Shown here in pieces: positions 1-8,278 of a DNA stretch of 43,659 bases (its first letter is position 1; each line of letters opens with the position of its first letter). The notes below the pieces were generated by a model that was given only the letters and a program-made list of their open reading frames with translations, was not told the DNA's origin and searched no databases. Origin of the DNA: an uncultured Actinomycetes bacterium (GTDB lineage: Bacteria; Actinomycetota; Coriobacteriia; Coriobacteriales; Atopobiaceae); contig OMTG01000140.1 in the NCBI GenBank assembly GCA_900313905.1, positions 1 to 43,659 of the forward strand, read 5' to 3'. Both the position numbers and the translations under genes were made by a program.

Positions 1-758
1 CACCGCAGGACCAGGATGTGCGCAGATGCCCCTACTGCGGGGCGCCCTTGGGCCCAGACGACGTATTCTGCATGAGCTGCGGACACCAGGTCAACGAACA
101 GACGGAGCCAGCTGCCCAGACGGCACCTGACGATGCGCCTGCGCAGCCTGCCGAGACCACGCAGGCTGCCGAGCCAGCTGCTCCTGTCGCGCCGGCAGAG
201 GCTCCCGAGGCCGCACCAGCCGATGCTACGCCGGAGCCCGCGTTCGCTGTCAGGCCGGATGTTCCTGAGGCACTTGCAGAGCCCTCTGAGCCTGCTCAGG
301 CCGAAGCAGCGCCGGAAGAGGCCGCCGCGGCAGAGGAGCCGGTCGAGCGCAGATGCCCCCACTGCGGGGCGCTCTTGGGGCCGGATGACGTGTTCTGCAT
401 GAGCTGCGGAAACCGGGTCAATGAACAGGCTGAGCCGGCATCTGACGATGCGGATGCAGAGCCTGCTGAGACCAAGCAGGAGGCCGTGCCAGCTGTCCCT
501 GACACGCCGGCAGAGGCTGCCAGCCAGGAGCCGGGAGTGCGCCTGTGCCCCAACTGCGGAGCGCCCTTGGCTCCGGGCGATGTGTTCTGCATGAGCTGCG
601 GACACCAGGTCGACGATCAAGCTGAGCCAGCTCCTGTAGAAGCGAAAGCGGAGCCTGCCACACCGCGGGAGCCAGAGCTGCGCCGCTGCCCCCGCTGCGG
701 CGCTGTGGTCGGGCCCGACGAGAAGTACTGCTTCTCCTGTGGCAATAAGCTTTCATGA
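1..758 (+). CDS. Multi-zinc-ribbon protein, 5' end cut by window
   Basis: Four zinc ribbons are visible, each with a CPxC (N-terminal) and a CxSC (C-terminal) cysteine pair, separated by long linkers rich in Ala, Pro and Glu. The reading frame is open back to the window edge. The residues before the first ribbon (PQDQDVRRC) match the pattern that precedes the other three ribbons, such as SQEPGVRLC. The GTG at position 18 is therefore probably internal, and the gene continues to the left. The DNA is internally repetitive: the coding for FCMSCG recurs three times. No membrane segment is seen in the visible part, unlike the zinc-ribbon genes downstream. The next gene follows after 22 nt in the same direction, so the two are probably co-transcribed. 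The ribbons likely bind zinc and act as protein-interaction modules; the specific role is unknown. Confidence 0.8.
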   Translation, partial: PQDQDVRRCPYCGAPLGPDDVFCMSCGHQVNEQTEPAAQTAPDDAPAQPAETTQAAEPAAPVAPAEAPEAAPADATPEPAFAVRPDVPEALAEPSEPAQAEAAPEEAAAAEEPVERRCPHCGALLGPDDVFCMSCGNRVNEQAEPASDDADAEPAETKQEAVPAVPDTPAEAASQEPGVRLCPNCGAPLAPGDVFCMSCGHQVDDQAEPAPVEAKAEPATPREPELRRCPRCGAVVGPDEKYCFSCGNKLS

Positions 759-780
759 TCTTCTGTAGGGAGCAATGAGC

Positions 781-2679
781 ATGTACTGTCCGAAATGTGG
801 ACACAACAACCGTCCGAACGCCAGCTACTGCGCGGAATGCGGCTTTCCGCTCCATGAGCTTAAAGAGGGCAGAGATAAAGGGACTGGCAACCAGGCAGCT
901 GCAGCCGACGCCCAGCCGGAGGCGGACAGGACCCAGGTCCGGCAGCCGCTCGTCGAGCCTGCCTCTGTCATCCCGCTCCATCCTGTAGCAAGCCCTGAGG
1001 GCTATAGGCCTTCAGCCCCGAAGAAGCGGCATTGGCCCTATGTGGTGGCAGGCATCGCTGCCGCTGCCGTTATCGGCGCAGGCGCCTTCTGCCTGACGGG
1101 AGGCATGGACCATCTCCTGAATGGTACGGCCAGCAGCGAGACGCAGAGCGCAGATGCTGCCTCGTCGACAGATGCTTCATCAGAGGGTTCCCAGGAAGAG
1201 ACAACAGCTCCCGTGATGGGCAACACGTCCTCGAACTATGCCGGGGGAGCGATGACAGCAAGCGGTGGGGCCTACGACTACTTCTTCTCTGCCAAAGAAG
1301 GCGGGCTCTGCCGCACCAGCGACGGGACGGGCATCCAGACCGTCGTTGCCCTGCCAGCCCAGTCCGACCTTGCGTCTGACACCTTCTCCTGGCTCAACCT
1401 GGACGGCGACAGGATCTACTACCTCTGGCTGGCCTCGACGGGGAAGGGCAACTCCTATTCCATCCATAGCGCAGCGGTGGATGGGTCAGGAGACTCCACC
1501 ATCTACAGCGCGCCGGAGGGGAATGAGGGCTCAACTGAGGAGTACCGTGCGCTGTTTCTGGTTGACCACAAGCTCTATGTGGTGGGCGTCCCCCGGTCGG
1601 GGAGCGAGCTCAGCAACGTGACCTATACGGTGCACCAGCTGGACGAAGATGGCAACGAGCAGTCCTCGTGGACCTTTGCGGCAAGCTCCCAGGCACGGCT
1701 CTCCACCGATGGGTCAAGGCTCTGGTATACCAACTATCCGAATGGCGCAGATGCCACTGCCTTCGAGATCATGTCCGAGAACCTTGATGGCACCGACAAC
1801 CGTCTGATCTATACGGGCACGGGCTGGACTGCCGACGCCCCTCTCATTGCAGACGGGAAGCTCTATTGCACTGAATATGCCTCGGGCACCCAGACGCTCA
1901 GCAGCATGGAGCCCGATGGGACAGGAAAGCAGGCGCTCTATTCTGCGAGTGCGGCAAGCAAGGATGCGTGCGCACGGCTTGCGGCAGTGGCACAGGGCAA
2001 TGTGTACCTTGTGGCATCGAATTCTGATACGACGCCCCAAGCGATAATCGTCCCCACTGCAGGAGGCGCATCCTCGACCGCTACGCTGCCCTTCACAGGC
2101 AAATACCTTGCCCTCACCACGGGGTCTGACCATCTGCTTCTGACGGGCGGATATACAGGCGTCCCCTATGTCACCGGCGAGAATGTCGCAACGATGGACT
2201 ACAGCTGCACGCAGATTGCCCAGCTCGCTGGGTCCAAGGCGGCAGCAAGCTCGTCTGCATCGTCAGATGTGCCGGTGGCCTATGACTCCTCGACGGGCCA
2301 GATCACGATCTCGCAGTATGGCTTCAAGGCCACGCTGCCCCAGGGGCTCACGAGCTCGGTCAATGCGGACAAGACAGGCCTCATCCTCAAGCAGGACTCC
2401 TCCGGCACCCAGATATCGGTCTGGGCGAAGCCGAACACCGATGGCACGACCATCGATGCAGCGCAGGCGGCAGCAGCGGCCGGACACACGCTGGACTACT
2501 CGGCGGGTGGCAAGAATGGCTGGTTCGTCGTCAGCTACTGGAACGGCGATACGGGGCACTATCTGCGCGAGTATGTGGACTCCGACAGGATCTTCGCCCT
2601 CGATTTCACCTGGCCCAGAGGCAATGATGCCTCCAACCAGATCGTCGAGGACATGACCGCCTCGATCGAGATGAGCTGA
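781..2679 (+). CDS. Zinc-ribbon membrane protein with extracellular beta-propeller
   Basis: A protein of 632 aa. The N-terminus is a zinc ribbon (CPKC at 3-6, CAEC at 17-20). A Pro/Glu-rich linker follows, then a basic KKRH and one membrane segment near residues 85-105. A Ser/Thr-rich spacer leads to repeated blades of about 50 residues (LDGDRIYYLW, DGKLYCTEY, DGSRLWYTN), which resemble DUF5050-type propellers. The last 120 residues form a separate globular domain I cannot name. The ribbon would be cytoplasmic and the propeller outside. I chose ATG 781 over ATG 775 because AGGGAG at 767-772 lies 8 nt before 781 but only 2 nt before 775. A strong terminator follows. The propeller is paralogous in style to that of the next gene on this strand. 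Confidence 0.85.
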   Translation: MYCPKCGHNNRPNASYCAECGFPLHELKEGRDKGTGNQAAAADAQPEADRTQVRQPLVEPASVIPLHPVASPEGYRPSAPKKRHWPYVVAGIAAAAVIGAGAFCLTGGMDHLLNGTASSETQSADAASSTDASSEGSQEETTAPVMGNTSSNYAGGAMTASGGAYDYFFSAKEGGLCRTSDGTGIQTVVALPAQSDLASDTFSWLNLDGDRIYYLWLASTGKGNSYSIHSAAVDGSGDSTIYSAPEGNEGSTEEYRALFLVDHKLYVVGVPRSGSELSNVTYTVHQLDEDGNEQSSWTFAASSQARLSTDGSRLWYTNYPNGADATAFEIMSENLDGTDNRLIYTGTGWTADAPLIADGKLYCTEYASGTQTLSSMEPDGTGKQALYSASAASKDACARLAAVAQGNVYLVASNSDTTPQAIIVPTAGGASSTATLPFTGKYLALTTGSDHLLLTGGYTGVPYVTGENVATMDYSCTQIAQLAGSKAAASSSASSDVPVAYDSSTGQITISQYGFKATLPQGLTSSVNADKTGLILKQDSSGTQISVWAKPNTDGTTIDAAQAAAAAGHTLDYSAGGKNGWFVVSYWNGDTGHYLREYVDSDRIFALDFTWPRGNDASNQIVEDMTASIEMS

Positions 2680-2700
2680 GGACGGCGGGAGCCGTCTGGT

Positions 2701-2743
2701 GGAAGCCCAGGCCTTCACTGTGATGGCCTGGGCTTCCTCTTTT
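2701..2743 (+). terminator. Rho-independent terminator
   Basis: A perfect 13-bp stem (2701-2713 with 2725-2737) and an 11-nt loop, followed by TCTTTTC. It lies just downstream of the propeller gene ending at 2679 and separates it from the next promoter region. Confidence 0.9.
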
Positions 2744-2775
2744 CCGCTGCCAGGCAGCGCTGGAAGAGCGGCAGG

Positions 2776-2787
2776 TGTTGCGCAACA
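2776..2787 (+). promoter_or_regulatory. TTGCGCAAC palindrome (site 1), candidate operator
   Basis: A perfect 12-bp palindrome, TGTTGCGCAACA, lies between the terminator above and the ATG at 2859. A possible -10 (TAGGCT, 2804-2809) is 20 nt after the TTGCGC half. The same core occurs five more times in the window, always upstream of an exported or zinc-ribbon protein gene. It is probably the binding site of an unidentified regulator near the -35 position. Confidence 0.65.
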
Positions 2788-2858
2788 GGAATGGTGCTGC
2801 GGCTAGGCTATGATGAAAAAGCAAGGATGAATTCTTGTTTCCCCTTTGGAAGGTGCCC

Positions 2859-4850
2859 ATGAAGTGCAGGAACTGCGGCAAGGAAATCCCGGACGACTCT
2901 GCATTCTGTCCGGAATGCGGAAAGCCCGTGAAAGAGGAGCAGAAGGCCGCGACATGTCCCCAATGCGGAGCCCCGCTCAAGCCCGGCGCCGCATTCTGCA
3001 GCAACTGCGGAAAGCGGGTGGCCGATGCGTCCGCGGCGGCCGCATCTGAGCAGGCAAGCGAGCCTCAGGGCCAGCAGGTGCCACCGCAGAAGCAGGTGCC
3101 GCAGGAGCAGGTGACCCAGAAGCAGGAACCACAGGAGCCGGCACCACAGAAGCAGGTGACCCAGAAGCAGGCGCCACAGGCTGAAAAGACGGCTGTCATC
3201 GCTTCCCCCAAGCCAGTCCGCGAGACGACGCAGGGCGGGAAGGGGCAGGCTGGGGATGCCGCCCCGAAGAAGCATCGCAGCCATAAGGGAGTCGTGATTG
3301 CCGTCGTGGTGGCCCTTGTGGCCTGTTGTGCAGGTGCCGGCATCTGGTACAAGATGGACCAGGACCGGCTGTACCGCGAGCGCACGGCAGAGGTGTCTGT
3401 CCCCATCGAGATCGATGCCCCGAACTACACCTCCGATGCGACGCGCATCCCGATCAGGATACAGGGCACCACCAGCACGGGCGAGGACATCGACAAGACC
3501 GTCTATATCGGTATGGATGACTCCAGCATCGATATCGCGCCCGGCTCCTACGAGCTGACCGTCGTGGCATCGCCGATCCTCGAGGATGGATCGCTCTACG
3601 AGGTGCCGGCAGATTCCGTGAGCCTCGAGGTGCCGGAGGGCACGCAGAACACCTCCGGATCTGGCAGCTCTGGCAATGCGGATAGCAGCACGGAGCAGGA
3701 GCAGTCCCCGACCATCGCCCTCACGCCCATAAGCGACCAGTCTTCGGTGACAGACGAGCAGATCGAGGCCGCGAAGGAGGCTGCTGCGGCAGATCCCGAG
3801 GATGGCGGAAAGGCCGAGACCCTCGCCCAGGCTGCGACCAGCCTGCGCGACGAGGAAGTGAAGAAGAATGCTGTAGGCAACCTCCCCTCCAACCTCGCAA
3901 CCGGCGGGTATGCCGTGAGCGATGGGACCTACGACTACTTCGCGGTCCTGGGGAAGGGCATCTGCCGTGCGGGCATCAAGACTGGTGCGGTCGACACGCT
4001 GGCCTCGCTTGGGGAAGACGACCATGCAGGATCTTTCAACCTCGATGGAGACAAGCTCTTCTACGTGCAGAATTCTGCCAAGGTCTGCTGCCTCGATATC
4101 TCGACTGGCACGATCTCGGTGATCGATGCTCCTGCGACCGGCCTGGCAGGGTCGGCCATGACCAAGATGGTCGGGCTCTACGAATATGGCCAGGAGCTCT
4201 ACGAGGTGATCGAGACGAGCACCTCCACGAGCCGTGCCTATCAGGTCTATAGCCTCGGCGAGGATGGCAGCTCGAGGACGATGGTGGCAAGCTACCAGAA
4301 TGCAGAGACCGTCGAATATCCTTCTCCTGCCCCCTTCGTGACCCGTGATGGAATCGTATATGCGCTGAATGCCTCGCAGAGCGCATCCAGCATCTACAGC
4401 CAGCCCTTTGGCGGAACGGCAGCCAAGATCTGCGATGTCAGCAACGGCTATATCGCCCGCACGCCGATCGTCCAGGACAGCAAGGTCTATTACTCGGTCC
4501 AGAGCGGCACGAGCACCGGCGAGCTGCATTCGATCGGTCTCGACGGGACAGGGGATGCGAAGCTCGTGGAGGAGTCGGGCACCTATGACGGCGTCGATCT
4601 CCTCTCTGTTGCGGATGGCGCCTTCTACATCCAGGGCGGCAATGTGATGAGCGGCCTCAAGATCCTGCGGGTTGAGAGCGGGAGCTCGTCGCCGCAGACG
4701 ATCCCGCTTCCTTCGGGTTACATCATCCCCTATGTGCAGGATGCGGGCGACCATCTGATCCTGCTTGATTCGGATACCGATGGCAGGATGACAAGCGCAG
4801 CAGCCTCTGATTACGAGGGTGGCAGCCAGGTCATCTATAGCGGAAAGTAA
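2859..4850 (+). CDS. Double zinc-ribbon membrane protein with extracellular propeller
   Basis: A protein of 663 aa. Two zinc ribbons come first (CRNC/CPEC from residue 3, CPQC/CSNC from about residue 33). Next is a Gln/Pro/Lys-rich repetitive linker (about 70-112, repeated QKQ and PQ units), a basic KKHRSHK, and one membrane segment near 144-163. The outer part has a beta-sandwich-like region (about 175-260), an acidic, Ala-rich segment, and then DUF5050-like propeller blades to the C-terminus (LDGDKLFYVQ, DGIVYALN). ATG 2859 is preceded by GGAAGG at 5 nt; an in-frame TTG at 2835 lacks such a site. The gene has its own palindrome promoter region (site 1) and ends at a hairpin shared with the convergent FHA gene. 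The ligand and role are unknown. Confidence 0.85.
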   Translation: MKCRNCGKEIPDDSAFCPECGKPVKEEQKAATCPQCGAPLKPGAAFCSNCGKRVADASAAAASEQASEPQGQQVPPQKQVPQEQVTQKQEPQEPAPQKQVTQKQAPQAEKTAVIASPKPVRETTQGGKGQAGDAAPKKHRSHKGVVIAVVVALVACCAGAGIWYKMDQDRLYRERTAEVSVPIEIDAPNYTSDATRIPIRIQGTTSTGEDIDKTVYIGMDDSSIDIAPGSYELTVVASPILEDGSLYEVPADSVSLEVPEGTQNTSGSGSSGNADSSTEQEQSPTIALTPISDQSSVTDEQIEAAKEAAAADPEDGGKAETLAQAATSLRDEEVKKNAVGNLPSNLATGGYAVSDGTYDYFAVLGKGICRAGIKTGAVDTLASLGEDDHAGSFNLDGDKLFYVQNSAKVCCLDISTGTISVIDAPATGLAGSAMTKMVGLYEYGQELYEVIETSTSTSRAYQVYSLGEDGSSRTMVASYQNAETVEYPSPAPFVTRDGIVYALNASQSASSIYSQPFGGTAAKICDVSNGYIARTPIVQDSKVYYSVQSGTSTGELHSIGLDGTGDAKLVEESGTYDGVDLLSVADGAFYIQGGNVMSGLKILRVESGSSSPQTIPLPSGYIIPYVQDAGDHLILLDSDTDGRMTSAAASDYEGGSQVIYSGK

Positions 4851-4852
4851 GG

Positions 4853-4885
4853 AGATGGGGCTGGGCATTGCGCCCAGCCCCATCT
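4853..4885. terminator. Bidirectional terminator-like hairpin
   Basis: A perfect 14-bp stem (4853-4866 with 4872-4885) with a 5-nt loop, placed between convergent genes ending at 4850 (+) and 4914 (-). Neither side has a long T tract, so termination is likely but not certain. Confidence 0.65.
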
Positions 4886-4913
4886 GCCTCGATCGGGATG
4901 CTGAAGATGCTGC

Positions 4914-5897
4914 CTAGGATTCCTGCTGCTCTCCATCGGGAGCAGCAAGCTTGAGCACGAGGAACTGCGTGGTCGTGCCGAGGCAGAGGAAGTCGTCGTA
5001 CAGGAGCTTCACGGGCTTATAGGTCACTCCAGGCTGCCGAGCTGCCTTCGGAGGCTCGACGACGACTGTCTCGTGGGTGTCTCCCCTGATGACGGTGGTG
5101 CCATTGGTGGAGCCCAGCCCCTCGACCCACCAGATCCCATCCTCGCGCCAGATGCGCGCATGGCGGCGGGAGACATCGTACCCGACGCTGGTGATGGCAT
5201 GGGGTCCCTCTGCCAAGGCGCCGATGATGGTCCCCTCCGGATCGAGGGTGAGCGGCAGGGCCGGAAGCACGGCAGACTTGTCTATCACGCGGAGGAGGCC
5301 AAGCCTGACATCTTCCTGCTTCGTGGCGGCCTTCCGGTAGCCAGGGCCGACGCTTGTCTCGGTCGTATAGAGGCCATGCGACATGACCTTGCAGGTGTAG
5401 TCGTCGACGGCATTCATCGCTTCCTGGGGATCTCCGGTGCAGCCGGAGATGAGGAAGAGCATGAAGCAGAGCTGCCCCTGCATGTTGTCGGAGATCTCGT
5501 CTGCCAACGCGATCTTCTTGAGGGCATTGAGGTAGAGGTTGCCGTCTCCTCCTGACTGCATGATGCTTTTTGCCATCCTTTCGGAGGCAGGGCCCCGGTA
5601 ATGCTCCAAGAAGTCCTGGCGGGCCTGGTCGCCTCCACCGAGGTTGGAGAGGATCAGTGTCTCGAGCTTGCGGGCGGACTGGATGAAGTCCCCGTAGAAC
5701 TCCGGCATGACCTTTCCTGGCTCGGCATGCACGAGCCGGTGGAGGAAGGTCCGTTCGTTCGTTGCACGGACACGGATGGGCTCTTCTCCGTAGCGCATGT
5801 CGCTGAGGAGGATGTTCGCTGCATCCTTGTTCGATACGTGCCCAAAGCTCTTCAGGTCTGAATAGAGCACATAGCTTGGTGTTTCTTGCGTGTCCAT
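4914..5897 (-). CDS. FHA-domain protein, copy 1
   Basis: A protein of 327 aa. Residues 1-215 form a helical domain I do not recognise. Residues about 222-320 are an FHA domain, shown by SRRHARI (S243, H246) and GLGSTNGT (N265). FHA domains normally bind phosphothreonine, so this is a plausible reader of the kinase encoded just upstream. The Gly-Arg that usually opens the FHA fold and contacts phosphothreonine reads Gly-Ala here (G226-A227), and the paralog at 14283-15263 has the same change. AGAAGGA precedes the ATG. The kinase gene ends 54 nt upstream in the same direction, so the two form an operon. No membrane segment is evident and the protein should be cytoplasmic. Confidence 0.88.
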   Translation of the reverse strand: MDTQETPSYVLYSDLKSFGHVSNKDAANILLSDMRYGEEPIRVRATNERTFLHRLVHAEPGKVMPEFYGDFIQSARKLETLILSNLGGGDQARQDFLEHYRGPASERMAKSIMQSGGDGNLYLNALKKIALADEISDNMQGQLCFMLFLISGCTGDPQEAMNAVDDYTCKVMSHGLYTTETSVGPGYRKAATKQEDVRLGLLRVIDKSAVLPALPLTLDPEGTIIGALAEGPHAITSVGYDVSRRHARIWREDGIWWVEGLGSTNGTTVIRGDTHETVVVEPPKAARQPGVTYKPVKLLYDDFLCLGTTTQFLVLKLAAPDGEQQES

Positions 5898-5951
5898 GAA
5901 TCGAATCCTTCTGTGCTGTCTGTTTTCCGTACGGGATAAGGTCAGGCCCCA

Positions 5952-8135
5952 TCAGGTGGTGGCAGGCTGGTCGTCGCCGAGGTCGCCCAATGCCATCTGG
6001 GAGCATGAGGGGGACATCACCCACGAGCCTGAGGCATCGACGAGCCCCCAGAGCCCCGATGAGCTGTCCTGTGCCGGAGCGCTTCCCTCATGCATGTCGC
6101 CGAGTGCGGCAAAGGCGGGGGCGACTGCCCAGCTGCCAGCTGCATCTATGAAGCCCCAGGATCCTGTCGATGCATCCTTCGCAGCCGCAAGGCTCGATGC
6201 GAAGGGGCGCATGTCGGCAAAGCCTTCGGCAATGCGGTTCCCTGAGGCATCGATCAGCGTGTAGGTGGAATCCTGCATGTTCGGCCGGCAGGCAGCGAGG
6301 CCCTCCTGGAACAGGCGTGCCTCTGCGAGCGTCGGCTTGATGGCCCATGACCTGTTCGCTGTGCGCAGGTAGCCCCAGAGCGTCTGGCTGACGCAGGCGG
6401 CGGCAAGCCCATTGTCTCCGCAGCTGCCCAAGGCGCTGAAGCCGCCAGGACTGATGGTCCAGGTGCCATCCGTTGCAAGGAAGCCCCAGGAATCGGCCGA
6501 AGAGCTCTGCCGTGCTGGGACCATGCCATTGTGGATGGTCTTCTCCATCGCAAGGCAGCTGGGCTCGACTGCCCATGAGCCGCCGGAGCTGACGATGCCC
6601 CAGAGGCCAGAGGTGCTCTGGGCTGCGGCATAGCCATCCGCGCTGAGGGGGCCAAGCGCCTTGAAGGCAGGGGAGACGAGCCAGGAGCCTGCTGCACCCA
6701 CGAAGCCCCAGAGCGATCCATCGCAGGCAGGCGTCCCTGATTGAGACCAGCTGCCGGGCTGCACGGAGAGGCTCGGCTCGAGGACCCAGGAGCCGCTGGC
6801 ATCCAGAAGGCCCCAGAGCCCAGATGTGGCATCGAGCGCGGGCCAGGCATAGGCGACAGCGGACACCTGGGTCTGGGCGGCGCTGCTGTCCCCGCTGGAT
6901 GCATCGTCGGAGCCATCCTGGCTTGCCGAAGAATCTTCTGTGCCTCCATCGTCCTTTGCGGATGCAGAGGGGATGCTGGGGAAGGAGATGCCTGAAAGGA
7001 TGCCGCTCCGGGCGGCTGCAACGGCAGCGATGCCTGCGGCAGCCCCTCCGAGGCAGATGAAGAAGGCCCTTCTCGTGAGGGACCAGTGCTGCCCCTTCTG
7101 CTCTTCAGTCGCATCATCCTTGCGCTGTGGGGCTGGCTTCTTCCCCTGCCATGCCTCCAGCGCGCTCTTGAGCTCCTGGGGGCTGGGACGCATCTCTTGA
7201 TCGGCGCGTATGCCGCTCAGGATGGCCTCGCAGAGGGGACGGTCGCCCTCCACGTGGGGGACGATTGGCGCAGGGGCATGGTCCCTCTTCTCGAGATACC
7301 AGGAGCCATCCGCCACATAGGGAGTCTTGCCGCTGTAGAGCTCGTAGAGCACGCTGCAGAGGGCATAGACATCCACGCGCGGCGACTTGCGGACCTCCTC
7401 GGGGTAGGCGACATCCGCTGTCAGCATCTCGGGTGGCGCATAGGCAGGGGTGCCAAAGCGCACAAGCCCGGTCTTGGCCGTAAGGGATCCCATCTGGGAT
7501 GCCATCGGGGTGGCGCTTCCGAAATCGATCAGCACGAGATCGAATGAGAGGGAGGATATCTGCTCCTCCAGCGTCCGTGCGTTCGTGCGGATCATGATGT
7601 TGCGTGCCGAGATGTCCCGATGCACGATGGCACGGCTGCCATTGCTGGCACCGAGCAGGATGCCGAGGACCTCGGTCCCTATCGCGCAGACGACGCTGCC
7701 GGCGACGCCGCCTCCCTCGTGGGGCAGCAGCGGAGCGGCGCTGCGCAGGGTCTTGCCCTCGATCCATTCCATCAGGATCAGGGGGCCATCGTCTGAGATC
7801 CCATAGCCGTAGATGCGGGGGAATCCCGGCTCTCCGCTCACGGCAAGCAGGCTCTTGTATTCCTGGAAGAGCGCCTGCTCTCCGGCCTCATCCATGGCAC
7901 GGGCAAGATCTGGATCGCTCTCGCTGGACTTGAGCTGGCGCTTGACGGCGACGACGGCGCCATCGGTCGTCGTGGCACGGCATATATAGCTCATCCCTCC
8001 ATGGAGGGGCGACGAGGACTCCTCGACGAGTAGGGTGCTGTAACGGCGTTCTAGGTTCTGCAGGTTGGGACCGGCTGCGCAGGCAGGTTCGAACTGCTTG
8101 AGCCTCAGCACGGTCGCCGTGTGGCCAGTATCCAT
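5952..8135 (-). CDS. Membrane Ser/Thr protein kinase with WG-repeat sensor
   Basis: A protein of 727 aa. The kinase domain spans about residues 30-330: VAVK (K65), HRDISARN (D174, N179), IDFG (D204) and PPE (E236) are all present, so activity is expected. A linker leads to LTRRAFF (R355, R356), directly before a membrane segment at about 357-375. This is a twin-arginine-like motif at an internal position. After a Ser/Asp-rich spacer come about nine WG repeats (GLWGLLDASGSWV and similar), to the C-terminus and outside the cell. ATG 8135 is preceded by AGAGGA at 9 nt; an upstream in-frame TTG (8177) lacks support. Palindrome site 2 lies 66 nt upstream and is shared with the divergent zinc-ribbon gene. 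The FHA gene follows in the same operon. Confidence 0.9.
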   Translation of the reverse strand: MDTGHTATVLRLKQFEPACAAGPNLQNLERRYSTLLVEESSSPLHGGMSYICRATTTDGAVVAVKRQLKSSESDPDLARAMDEAGEQALFQEYKSLLAVSGEPGFPRIYGYGISDDGPLILMEWIEGKTLRSAAPLLPHEGGGVAGSVVCAIGTEVLGILLGASNGSRAIVHRDISARNIMIRTNARTLEEQISSLSFDLVLIDFGSATPMASQMGSLTAKTGLVRFGTPAYAPPEMLTADVAYPEEVRKSPRVDVYALCSVLYELYSGKTPYVADGSWYLEKRDHAPAPIVPHVEGDRPLCEAILSGIRADQEMRPSPQELKSALEAWQGKKPAPQRKDDATEEQKGQHWSLTRRAFFICLGGAAAGIAAVAAARSGILSGISFPSIPSASAKDDGGTEDSSASQDGSDDASSGDSSAAQTQVSAVAYAWPALDATSGLWGLLDASGSWVLEPSLSVQPGSWSQSGTPACDGSLWGFVGAAGSWLVSPAFKALGPLSADGYAAAQSTSGLWGIVSSGGSWAVEPSCLAMEKTIHNGMVPARQSSSADSWGFLATDGTWTISPGGFSALGSCGDNGLAAACVSQTLWGYLRTANRSWAIKPTLAEARLFQEGLAACRPNMQDSTYTLIDASGNRIAEGFADMRPFASSLAAAKDASTGSWGFIDAAGSWAVAPAFAALGDMHEGSAPAQDSSSGLWGLVDASGSWVMSPSCSQMALGDLGDDQPATT

Positions 8136-8201
8136 CGAGCTGCTTCCTCTGAAGGCATGGTCATCGAGCTTCCTCAAGGATAGCTTTGGAAGGCCTTCTC
8201 C

Positions 8202-8213
8202 TGTTGCGCAACA
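8202..8213. promoter_or_regulatory. TTGCGCAAC palindrome (site 2) at a divergent promoter
   Basis: TGTTGCGCAACA is a perfect 12-bp palindrome. It lies 66 nt from the kinase ATG (8135, minus) and 65 nt from the zinc-ribbon ATG (8279, plus). Candidate -10 boxes stand on both sides: TATCCT on the minus strand (8177-8182) and TACTCT on the plus strand (8234-8239), each 23-24 nt after the TTGCGC half on its strand. One regulator could control both directions. Confidence 0.65.
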
Positions 8214-8278
8214 AATGGGTGCACCGGACGGTCTACTCTATGCTTGTCGAAAATCTGGACCCATCTGGGAGGAGCCTT

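Noticed and set aside
2808..4883. A 691-codon open frame on the minus strand opposite the double zinc-ribbon gene
   Set aside because: It mirrors a well-supported gene in GC-rich DNA, has no recognisable domain or ribosome site, and its composition is that of a shadow frame.
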